Below are positions 1-7,474 of a stretch of DNA of 34,870 nt, in pieces. Positions within the stretch are counted from its first letter, which is position 1; each line of letters begins with the position of its first letter. The stretch comes from a virus. Location: positions 1-34,870 of IMG/VR virus record IMGVR_UViG_3300050034_000236, one strand, 5' to 3'. The notes beneath the pieces are model-generated. The model was not told where the DNA came from. It searched no databases and saw only the letters and a list, made by a program, of their open reading frames with translations. The translations under genes and the position numbers were made by a program.

Positions 1-1
1 T

Positions 2-334
2 GGGACACATTTTAATCATACGGAAGAAGCCAAGAAAAAAATCTCAGAAGCCTCTAAAAATCAAACATGGTCTATGCAAAGATGTCAAAATATAAGTCTG
101 AGTAAAATAAAAAAACAACGAATTTTTACGGAAGAAGAACGAAAAAATATAAGTGATGGAGTTCAAACAGCAGTTCTGGAGGGACGCTATCATAAAAACA
201 AAGTTCCGAAAGAAGAATACGAAACCATTCGTGGATTGTATTTATCAGGTAGTATAAACAAACGACAGTTAGCATTTAAGTATGGAATAACTCCATCTTC
301 TATGCAGAAACTTTTACAACGTATCGGAGTATAA
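2..334 (+). CDS. C-terminal part of a homing endonuclease with NUMOD3-type repeats (5' end outside window)
   Basis: The reading frame is open from the window edge, so this is the tail of a longer gene. It begins with GTHFNHTEEAKKKISEASKN, the typical NUMOD3 DNA-binding motif found after the catalytic domain of phage GIY-YIG and HNH homing endonucleases. A second, weaker copy (FTEEERKNISDGVQTAVLEG) follows. The last 40 residues (ETIRGLYLSGSINKRQLAFKYG and on) look like a helix-turn-helix. By family knowledge these parts hold DNA while the upstream nuclease cuts an allele lacking the element. It ends 6 bases before a structural gene, as expected of a free-standing homing gene inserted in a late operon. 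The nuclease class cannot be told from this fragment. Confidence 0.72.
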   Translation, partial: GTHFNHTEEAKKKISEASKNQTWSMQRCQNISLSKIKKQRIFTEEERKNISDGVQTAVLEGRYHKNKVPKEEYETIRGLYLSGSINKRQLAFKYGITPSSMQKLLQRIGV

Positions 335-340
335 TAACTT

Positions 341-988
341 ATGGCATATATCGACAACCAAAGTGTGACAGTGGATGCAATTTTGACCCAGAAGGGTCGC
401 CAACTTCTGGCCCAAAATGGCAACTTAAATATCACGTCGTTTGCGTTAGCCGACGATGAGATTGACTACACTCTTTACAATTCCAACAATCCAAACGGGA
501 GTGCATTTTATGATATTGCTCTTCGCAATACTCCTATTTTTGAACCATTGACGGACGAAACACAAGTAATGAAGTATAAACTCGTCACCCTCAATCAAGG
601 TGTCACTTCAATTCCGGTTATTAGTATTTCACAAGACAAGATTTTGATCACATCGACTTATACCGGAGACATCGTCATTAATCCTTCGACCAACCCGGCT
701 TATAATTTGCAGGCTGGTTATACCGCTATTCTCGGAAATAAAAATGTGGGAATTTTGATCGTTCAACAAACTAATGCTGTAAATTCTGTCTCGAACACCG
801 TGCCGACCTTTACCGGAGACATCAACATCGCCAGTGCTCAAGTAGTTGTTGGAAATAGTTTCCGATTTGTTCCAAATAGTGGATTGAGCCAAACAACTAC
901 TACTAACCTCACCATCATTGGAAATGAATCGGGAGGGAGCACGAGTATTGAAGTGACAGTAACCGTTCCTTCTTCAACTAATTCTTAA
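341..988 (+). CDS. Virion structural protein, 215 aa
   Basis: The N-terminus (SVTVDAILTQKGRQLLA, then SFALADDEIDYTLY) matches a pattern I associate with structural proteins of large T4-like phages; the exact virion position is not known to me. The C-terminal third (VPTFTGDINIASAQVVVGN to the end) is Ser/Thr-rich and beta-strand-like, resembling an Ig-like or baseplate-decoration domain. There is no signal peptide or membrane segment. The upstream sequence (ataataactt before ATG) has no Shine-Dalgarno site, which is common in this window. It heads a close-spaced run of structural genes. Function beyond virion component is inference. Confidence 0.65.
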   Translation: MAYIDNQSVTVDAILTQKGRQLLAQNGNLNITSFALADDEIDYTLYNSNNPNGSAFYDIALRNTPIFEPLTDETQVMKYKLVTLNQGVTSIPVISISQDKILITSTYTGDIVINPSTNPAYNLQAGYTAILGNKNVGILIVQQTNAVNSVSNTVPTFTGDINIASAQVVVGNSFRFVPNSGLSQTTTTNLTIIGNESGGSTSIEVTVTVPSSTNS

Positions 989-991
989 TTT

Positions 992-1189
992 ATGAGTGAA
1001 TTTACTGCATTGTTATATGGAAACAACACACCTATGGATATTGCCGAAAAAGCAGCAATAAGAGCCTTGATTGAAGTGGATTTAACCGGAAATACAGATT
1101 TTTGTAAAGATTATTCAATCGAAAATTCGATTGCCGGATTTCCTATGGCGAACGCTTCATTTTGTATAGGCTTAAACGAAAGACAATAA
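992..1189 (+). CDS. Small hypothetical protein, 65 aa, in the structural operon
   Basis: A 65-aa frame lying 3 bases after the previous stop and 4 bases before the next start, so almost certainly translated as part of the operon. It has the segment DIAEKAAIRALIEVDLTGN, predicted helical, and ends with a Cys-containing segment. I recognise no family. It may be a small accessory structural protein or chaperone, but nothing in the sequence shows this. Confidence 0.5.
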   Translation: MSEFTALLYGNNTPMDIAEKAAIRALIEVDLTGNTDFCKDYSIENSIAGFPMANASFCIGLNERQ

Positions 1190-1193
1190 GAAT

Positions 1194-2357
1194 ATGATAT
1201 TTAATACATTTGATCCCAACCAAGACATTGTAACGGGACGTGTTACTCGGGTCGCCAGTGGGTTTTGGCCCGACGGGTCTCCAAATTTGGACCAAGGCAA
1301 CCTCTGCACTGATTTTTGGCGACTGACCGGATCAGTCGGTACACCATCATATGGAACATCATATTATGACGTTCGATATACGATGTATTATCTGAATGTG
1401 TTTCCAGATCAAGCAACATACGTTAATTACGACCCATATTTTTCTATTACGTATGGAAATTTTTATGGAAATTTAGGCAGCGGGTCGTTTTCCACCGAAT
1501 CGGCAAGTATTGATGCATCTCCAACTAAAGCTATTTACTCACAGTATAAGAATGTTTTGTTGGCTGATTCTGATGTAAGTGCCATGACCAATGGAATGTT
1601 TTCAATGATTAGTAGTAGTACCACTGTCCAAGCATCAGATATTTGGGTCATTAATTTTTCTGCATATAAAATGAAAGATCGTGTGGATGAAGGATTGCTT
1701 CAACTTAATTTCAGTGGTTCCAATGGAATTTTCACAGTGATCGATGATTCTATTTATACTCAACAAAATCAATCCTCCTATCAAATTATATTAGGAAATC
1801 TTGATAATCCTCCGGCGAGTCCAACTTATGCCGGACTTGGATTATTCTATCCGCAATCGGGAATTGTTGTTTTAAATGCGGCATTGATGGCTCAAATGTT
1901 GGGCATTAATTGTATTACTGGGTCGGGTCCGGGAACAGGTGGCCCATTAACGGGCAGCCCATCAACGAATGGCTCGTGGCCATATAATTCGGGGTCAAGT
2001 GATACACAATATACATACAATCACATGACATTGTTTCAGTCAATGAACACCGCCGGTGGTCAGTTCATGAATGTTCGGAAATCCGAATATGTTCCTTCAA
2101 CGCATTATTTCGTGCGTATTAAGAACCGCGATTTTAATTATAGCAACAATCCCACTTATGTATATGACGGAACCGATGGGAAACATTCGGAAGGGCAAAT
2201 ATACAATTCGGATTTTATTACCGATCCAAAGACTTATATTACGACCGTTGGATTATATGATAACAGTAATAATCTCGTAGCCGTTGCCAAATTGAGCAGA
2301 CCCGTGGTTAAAGATTTTTCAAATGAACTGAATATTCGCGTAAGATTGGATTTTTGA
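1194..2357 (+). CDS. Virion structural protein, 387 aa, with C-terminal module shared with the 804-aa protein
   Basis: Rich in Tyr, Ser, Gly and Asn, as in beta-structured phage tail and baseplate proteins. The C-terminal part carries HYFVRIKNRDFNYSNNPTY, then YITTVGLYDNSNNLVAVAKL and a final NIRVRLDF. The same ending occurs in the protein at 7475-9889 (TIGLYDGLQLVALGKLGSPI, ending MVLKIDF), so both share an assembly or attachment module. I recall similar C-termini in structural proteins of giant T4-like phages. The middle is Gly/Ser-rich (around residues 240-265), probably a flexible linker. No catalytic motif is visible. Confidence 0.65.
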   Translation: MIFNTFDPNQDIVTGRVTRVASGFWPDGSPNLDQGNLCTDFWRLTGSVGTPSYGTSYYDVRYTMYYLNVFPDQATYVNYDPYFSITYGNFYGNLGSGSFSTESASIDASPTKAIYSQYKNVLLADSDVSAMTNGMFSMISSSTTVQASDIWVINFSAYKMKDRVDEGLLQLNFSGSNGIFTVIDDSIYTQQNQSSYQIILGNLDNPPASPTYAGLGLFYPQSGIVVLNAALMAQMLGINCITGSGPGTGGPLTGSPSTNGSWPYNSGSSDTQYTYNHMTLFQSMNTAGGQFMNVRKSEYVPSTHYFVRIKNRDFNYSNNPTYVYDGTDGKHSEGQIYNSDFITDPKTYITTVGLYDNSNNLVAVAKLSRPVVKDFSNELNIRVRLDF

Positions 2358-2380
2358 TTAAGAGTTCATAATCAAATATC

Positions 2381-2403
2381 GTCTTGACCATGTTGCTCAA
2401 GAC
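2381..2403 (+). terminator. Small hairpin in the 1194/2452 intergenic gap
   Basis: GTCTTGA and TCAAGAC form a perfect 7-bp stem with a 9-base loop. No U-tract follows, so it is at best a weak or factor-dependent terminator, an RNA-processing site, or a protein-binding dyad. It lies in the only gap of note (94 bases) in this part of the structural run. Confidence 0.35.
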
Positions 2404-2451
2404 CCATCTATTGTTCTTAAATACATTGTTTGAGGATATTTATAGAGTAAT

Positions 2452-2721
2452 ATGAGTAATTGGCTAACACCATTAAACAAATCCGAAAAAGAAACTTTCC
2501 AGCAATGGTTGCTTGGACATGTAGTCAGAGACCCACTGACAGGTGAAATTATTCACCATAGAATATGGTTTAAAACTATACTCAATCCATTTTTGAGAAA
2601 ACATGGATGGGTTATTGGAACGAATGTGGATGCTAATGGAAAAGTATTGGGATATGTCGTTCAAAAATATGATGCAAATGCTCCATTACAAAAAGCTCAT
2701 CCCGAACTGCCCGGAGGATAA
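2452..2721 (+). CDS. Hypothetical protein, 89 aa
   Basis: A compact frame with Trp and charged residues (SEKETFQQWLLGHVVRDPLT, later RKHGWVIGTNVDANGKVLGY) that looks like a small globular alpha/beta domain. I do not recognise the family. It follows a 94-base gap containing a hairpin and a TATTTATA octamer ending 7 bases before the ATG, and it ends just before the next gene, whose ribosome site (ggagg) overlaps its last codons. Probably co-expressed with the structural genes around it. Confidence 0.5.
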   Translation: MSNWLTPLNKSEKETFQQWLLGHVVRDPLTGEIIHHRIWFKTILNPFLRKHGWVIGTNVDANGKVLGYVVQKYDANAPLQKAHPELPGG

Positions 2722-2729
2722 TAATACCA

Positions 2730-3392
2730 ATGATAAAACACATAAATCCTCAGAACATCCTGAATTCACCGTTTATTGCGGTCAAGGCCCACGCGGCATC
2801 TAATACTGAGAATAATGATTGTATTTTGCTGGAGGATGGTGAGAATTGTCTTGCCCTCGAATATATTGATTACAATGATGGCTTTCCAACTCTCAATTGT
2901 ACTTGCAATATTGCACTGGAACAACAAGCCAATGACAGTTTAAATTGTCAAGAAGGTATAACTGGATCAAGGGCATTTAATAGTGCATCGGACCCCCGCA
3001 ATTTTGATGGGACGTATAAAAGCCTCGTTTATCGAACAATTCAAAATACATTTTATAACACATATCAAAATCCAGTTGAAATCTTCGGAATTGAAAATAT
3101 TGACTTTCCATTAAGTAATACACACCGGAATATTTCGAATCAATTTAGAATATTTTCGATCCCCCCACTTCAGATGGGAGATAAAATACATCCGCAAAGC
3201 GTCCAGATTTATGATGATCTCCTAGATGATAATGTAACTATATTTGACGATGGCGATCAAAATCTTATTGCTGGTTACAATTTATTTTCCAAGGTTCAGG
3301 AAATCCGAAGTTATCCATCCGGCTCCAATCCACAGCAAATTTTCCCCGGGACAAGCAGTCTGGATTGTCCACATTATAGCGAGGCTTCGTGA
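2730..3392 (+). CDS. Virion structural protein, 220 aa
   Basis: Starts behind one of the few clear Shine-Dalgarno sites here (ggagg at about 2713). The central region (DPRNFDGTYKSLVYRTIQNT, SIPPLQMGDKIHPQSVQIYD, then DDNVTIFDDGDQNLIAGYNL) resembles a family I know only as virion structural proteins of large T4-like phages. The N-terminal third holds five Cys between residues 32 and 75, unusual for a phage structural protein. Its stop is 3 bases before the next start. No enzyme motif is visible. Confidence 0.6.
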   Translation: MIKHINPQNILNSPFIAVKAHAASNTENNDCILLEDGENCLALEYIDYNDGFPTLNCTCNIALEQQANDSLNCQEGITGSRAFNSASDPRNFDGTYKSLVYRTIQNTFYNTYQNPVEIFGIENIDFPLSNTHRNISNQFRIFSIPPLQMGDKIHPQSVQIYDDLLDDNVTIFDDGDQNLIAGYNLFSKVQEIRSYPSGSNPQQIFPGTSSLDCPHYSEAS

Positions 3393-3395
3393 CCC

Positions 3396-4961
3396 ATGGC
3401 TACTCATTCTATACCACCATCAGTAACGAAAGTGCCTTCTGGATTTTTGGCTTCCGGTGGAAACATAGCGTTTGATGAGCAGTATTTTTATGTTAATTAT
3501 AATGGATGGCGGCGATTTCCATTGATTCAAACATGCAATTTAGGATTCTCGTTCCCAGCCCCTTCGAATAACGGGGACATCTATTGTGATAATGAATATT
3601 TTTATATCGTAGTTAATTCTGAGTGGTTACGACTTCCGATATTTGTCATAAAACCACACCTTCCAATTCGAGGGAAGGTCCCGACCATAAACATTCAAAA
3701 TACAAAGTTATCTACATTTCCAAGTAACACCGACACATATGGATGTTGGGGAATGATTGCATTTAATGCCGAATATTTTTGCATTTGGGGGCAAGGAAAA
3801 TGGCATAAAGTTCCAATTGTCCCAATGCCAAGTTCTATCTCTCCGGCAATCCCCCTTGATTCAATGTTCAGTGAGTTTATATATGTAACAAAACCATTAA
3901 GCGTTTATACTGAACCCGGGTTTAATGTCAGTTTTAGTGTTAGTGCAAGTAGCTTATACCAACCATTAGAATTTCAATGGTATTTGGGGAAGTTCGCATC
4001 AAATTATATACCACTTTCTGATGGAGGACATATTACTGGTAGTCGAAGCCCAGTCTTATACATTAATACCGCAAGTATTCAAAATTCGGGGTCATATCTT
4101 GTAGAAATATCACACCCAAAAGGATTCAGTTGCACGAGTTCTGCCGCTAATCTTATTATTCTCCCACCAGTTATTTTATCTCAGCCCACATCACAAACTA
4201 ATTACAAAACGGATTTTGACATTTTTTTTGAGTTGTCTGACCAAAATTTCTTTACCGCATCATTTAATATCATGGCATATGGTGGGTTGCTTCCATTGAC
4301 TTATCAATGGTATTCAGGAAGTACACCGTTAATAGATAGTGGACATATAACCGGAAGTTATCTAATCAATGGAAATACATCATCCCTCCAGATCAATAGC
4401 TTGGAATTTAATGAGGATGGTACGTATTGGGTATCCGTGTCAAATGGAGTGACAACAACAAGCAGTGTCGCTCCACTTACAGTTCTCGATAATGTTATAC
4501 CAACTTTTCAAAGTGAATCTATTTATCAGAACGCATCTATTTTGTATGGAAACAGTCAAGATACCGGAATTCCATATAAAGATGATACTGCCCCAATATT
4601 CGGAGTATCCTTTCTCACGGGGTCTTTAACTAACACTGTCATTTCAACTCAAAATTGTAATGACACCGCGTCCACTTCGATTGGATTTGAAAATGGTTAT
4701 ATTGTTAATGTTATTACTCCAATTTATGGTGGATACGAGACCAGTTCTTATAATATAGGCTTTGAAAATGGTTATATTTCCGATGTTGTAATCCCAATAA
4801 CCGCGAGTACAACTTTGGTCGGGTTTCCTGAGACCAGTTCTTACAATATAGGATTTGAGAATGGATACACAACGACGGTTGTCAATCCAATATATTCGAC
4901 TGAAAATAATGATACAACCACAACATTCGGTGTAAGCTTATTGATGGGAAGCGTATTATGA
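3396..4961 (+). CDS. Ig-like and repeat-containing surface or tail protein, 521 aa
   Basis: Three parts are visible. Residues about 22-142 hold three diverged copies of a unit with the pattern D(E/N)xYFYxxxNxxWxRxPI (near 27-44, 65-83 and 124-142). Residues about 170-370 hold two Ig-like domains, each with a core Trp (FQWYLG; YQWYSG), a GGHITGS/SGHITGS element and a terminal DxGTYWVxVSNG-type strand. Residues about 428-505 hold three copies of SxxIGFENGY followed by xxVVxPI. Phage Ig-like domains commonly decorate virions and bind surface carbohydrate weakly. The layout suggests an elongated surface-exposed fibre or decoration protein. The exact location is inference. Confidence 0.65.
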   Translation: MATHSIPPSVTKVPSGFLASGGNIAFDEQYFYVNYNGWRRFPLIQTCNLGFSFPAPSNNGDIYCDNEYFYIVVNSEWLRLPIFVIKPHLPIRGKVPTINIQNTKLSTFPSNTDTYGCWGMIAFNAEYFCIWGQGKWHKVPIVPMPSSISPAIPLDSMFSEFIYVTKPLSVYTEPGFNVSFSVSASSLYQPLEFQWYLGKFASNYIPLSDGGHITGSRSPVLYINTASIQNSGSYLVEISHPKGFSCTSSAANLIILPPVILSQPTSQTNYKTDFDIFFELSDQNFFTASFNIMAYGGLLPLTYQWYSGSTPLIDSGHITGSYLINGNTSSLQINSLEFNEDGTYWVSVSNGVTTTSSVAPLTVLDNVIPTFQSESIYQNASILYGNSQDTGIPYKDDTAPIFGVSFLTGSLTNTVISTQNCNDTASTSIGFENGYIVNVITPIYGGYETSSYNIGFENGYISDVVIPITASTTLVGFPETSSYNIGFENGYTTTVVNPIYSTENNDTTTTFGVSLLMGSVL

Positions 4962-4982
4962 AAATATGTATAGAATAGAATT

Positions 4983-6185
4983 ATGAAAAATACCCAAGGA
5001 ATCACACAAACACTTCAAGGTCACTATAAGATTGGTGTCGTTAATGCTGAGACGGACGAAGTCCAATGGCAATATTCCGGAAGCAATCTCGTGCTTAACG
5101 CGGGAATGGATAATTTGTATAATATGTCCGTCGTCGACCAAATGACGTATGGTGTTTGCGGCACTGGTACTCGTCCGAATAACCAATATAGTGGATTGTC
5201 TCAAATTTCTCAATCGGGAAATACAGTTTTATTGTGCAATACAAGCGGGTTAATTACAAATTTTACCTCATCATTTGATGTATATCCAACCATGGTTCAA
5301 GTCGGGGACATGATTTCATGTTCACTTGGACAACAACTTACCGTCACTGATGTCAATTCTAATGGAGTTAACCTGACCGTAACGCCATCCTATACCTTTG
5401 GAGCACAACCATTTGCCATTTATAAAAGTACGCAGACGGGATTGGAATCTGAGGTTTCCCGTTCAAATACTTATCAACCGGGGGCCGGGGCTTGTGGCAC
5501 TACTTTTATCGGGAGTACAGCCGTTCATTTAAGAAGCTATAATTTCCCAGTTCTTGCTACCGATCAATTTTACAATGAAGTGGGTGTAGGATGGTCCACT
5601 GGTCCGGGCAATGTATTTAGTCGGATTCTTTTGCCTTCACCAATTACCGTATATGCTGGATTTTATTTGAGAATTACATATCAATTAACTGTAGTATATA
5701 CCCCGGCATCCTCAAGTGCAGGAAATGTATCCATCGGGGGGTGGACCAATACTAATGGAAGTCAATCTATACAAAATGTCCTCTGTTCATATATTGATAT
5801 AAATGGTAACTCTCAAAATTCAACCGCAGTGCTTGACCCATATTTTATCAATCCAAGTGGATATTATGCCTCTATCTTTGCTTCCGCCAATTCGTCCTTA
5901 CCGGTCTCTGTTGGGAGTGCGGTTGACCGTTCTTCCGTCTGCGTCGTAAGTGGTCAAATGAGTAAAGCGGCCTATGCCAATGGAAATTATTATTGTGATC
6001 GAACGGGAAATACCCCGACCGGAACCAGTCTTTCGGTCGGAAGCATTGGATTTGGTGTAACCGCAAATCCAGCCAATAATTTGAATCAAGCATTTTGTTT
6101 TGTCTTCAATCAACCACCATCATTAATAAATACACAAATTCTTTCGCTTACGTTTCGACACGCTTGGAGCAGAATATTAGGATAA
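4983..6185 (+). CDS. Tail or fibre-like structural protein, copy 1 of a tandem pair, 400 aa
   Basis: Starts QTLQGHYKIGVVNAETDEV and continues to NLVLNAGMDNLYNM and GVCGTGTRPNNQYSGLSQIS. The next gene has the same order of motifs (FKGQYRLQVIDAVSHEIV, NLILNNGMDILGNL, GVVGTGSRPN), so the two are paralogues. Both also share YxSTQxGLExEVxRSxTY, a RSYNFP/RTYDFP element, EVGxxW, FSRIxLP and an FVFNQPP/FLFNQPQ ending. Phage proteins with an N-terminal NxxLNxGMD segment are often annotated as tail proteins. No catalytic motif. Likely a trimeric or multimeric adsorption-structure component; that role is inferred. Confidence 0.62.
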   Translation: MKNTQGITQTLQGHYKIGVVNAETDEVQWQYSGSNLVLNAGMDNLYNMSVVDQMTYGVCGTGTRPNNQYSGLSQISQSGNTVLLCNTSGLITNFTSSFDVYPTMVQVGDMISCSLGQQLTVTDVNSNGVNLTVTPSYTFGAQPFAIYKSTQTGLESEVSRSNTYQPGAGACGTTFIGSTAVHLRSYNFPVLATDQFYNEVGVGWSTGPGNVFSRILLPSPITVYAGFYLRITYQLTVVYTPASSSAGNVSIGGWTNTNGSQSIQNVLCSYIDINGNSQNSTAVLDPYFINPSGYYASIFASANSSLPVSVGSAVDRSSVCVVSGQMSKAAYANGNYYCDRTGNTPTGTSLSVGSIGFGVTANPANNLNQAFCFVFNQPPSLINTQILSLTFRHAWSRILG

Positions 6186-6189
6186 GATT

Positions 6190-7470
6190 ATGAATATGAA
6201 TTACGACGGAGGAATTAACATTGGATTCAAGGGCCAATATCGGCTTCAAGTAATAGATGCAGTGTCACATGAAATTGTATCTGATTATGGGTGGCATCCG
6301 AATCTCATTTTAAATAATGGAATGGATATATTAGGGAATCTTGCTGGACCTTCAATTGGAGTACTCTCGTCATATGGGGTAGTAGGAACTGGTTCAAGAC
6401 CCAATTATATTGCGAGTGGCACATCTACAATAACTCAATCCGGGGCTTATATTGGATTATCCAACCATACGGGATTACTATCATTTACCCAATCGGTATG
6501 GACTAATGGAACGTCATCTTATACCTCTAGTGTTGATATTGGAGATTTAATTGTTGACCAAGACATGAGTCAGTCTATGGTTGTCTGGGTTAGCGGAAGT
6601 CTATTGTATATCACTGGGACTTCACTTAATTATACAACACCCAAAACATTTACCGTTTGGAAAACTTCACAGGCGGGATTACAAGGAGAATATATTCGTT
6701 CCTCGACTTATCTTGTAGGATCAAGTAGTGTACTAGGATGGAATTGTGGGACTGTTGTCAGTGGAAGTACTACAACAATGCGAAGAACGTATGATTTTCC
6801 AGCCGAAACAGCGTCTCAATCCTATACGGAAGTTGGATGTAGTTGGAATGGAATACCGAATGGAGGACTTTTTAGTCGAATTGTACTTCCTCAATCTGTT
6901 AATTTGGCCCCTCAACAATCATTGAGAATGACCTATGATTTATTTACATCCTATGGACCATTCTCGCCAGTTTATAAAACTGCCAGCATAGTAGGATGGC
7001 CCGTATCTCCGGCGACGGATACATCCGGAGTTGAATGTTTACAGAATTTTCTCCCGTCGATGGTTCAAACAGATGGAAACTCAAGTGGTCTGGCGGGGCT
7101 TGATCCCACCGGCTTATATTCATATAATTTCTTTGTATTTGCATCAACGGTTAATACACCATTATACACCGGTTCTGCGGGAGTTAATATGGGAGTTAAC
7201 CGACTCGGAGATTATGCTGTTTCCAATACCACGACATCTACTCCATATGTTTCCGGGACTTATACGACAGTAAAATACGGTACACTGAGTATGTATCAAG
7301 CAGTGTCATCCCAAATTTATAGCATAGGATTTGGACAGATTGCCGGTTATTATCCATACAATTCCGGTGGACAGATTATGGTATTTTTATTTAACCAACC
7401 TCAGACCAAGACAAATCTTCAAACGTTGACATTGGGATGGAGATGGACGTGGAATCGGATCATCCAATAA
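6190..7470 (+). CDS. Tail or fibre-like structural protein, copy 2 of a tandem pair, 426 aa
   Basis: A diverged duplicate of the gene immediately upstream, 4 bases after its stop, with an aggat ribosome site. Homology runs over the whole length, from FKGQYRLQV near the start to the final LTLGWRWTWNRIIQ (copy 1 ends LTFRHAWSRILG). Copy 2 has longer inserts in the C-terminal half (around TTSTPYVSGTYTTVKYG). Diverged but length-conserved duplicates in tail regions often reflect alternative receptor specificity or hetero-oligomer partners; here this is only inference. Confidence 0.62.
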   Translation: MNMNYDGGINIGFKGQYRLQVIDAVSHEIVSDYGWHPNLILNNGMDILGNLAGPSIGVLSSYGVVGTGSRPNYIASGTSTITQSGAYIGLSNHTGLLSFTQSVWTNGTSSYTSSVDIGDLIVDQDMSQSMVVWVSGSLLYITGTSLNYTTPKTFTVWKTSQAGLQGEYIRSSTYLVGSSSVLGWNCGTVVSGSTTTMRRTYDFPAETASQSYTEVGCSWNGIPNGGLFSRIVLPQSVNLAPQQSLRMTYDLFTSYGPFSPVYKTASIVGWPVSPATDTSGVECLQNFLPSMVQTDGNSSGLAGLDPTGLYSYNFFVFASTVNTPLYTGSAGVNMGVNRLGDYAVSNTTTSTPYVSGTYTTVKYGTLSMYQAVSSQIYSIGFGQIAGYYPYNSGGQIMVFLFNQPQTKTNLQTLTLGWRWTWNRIIQ

Positions 7471-7474
7471 TATT

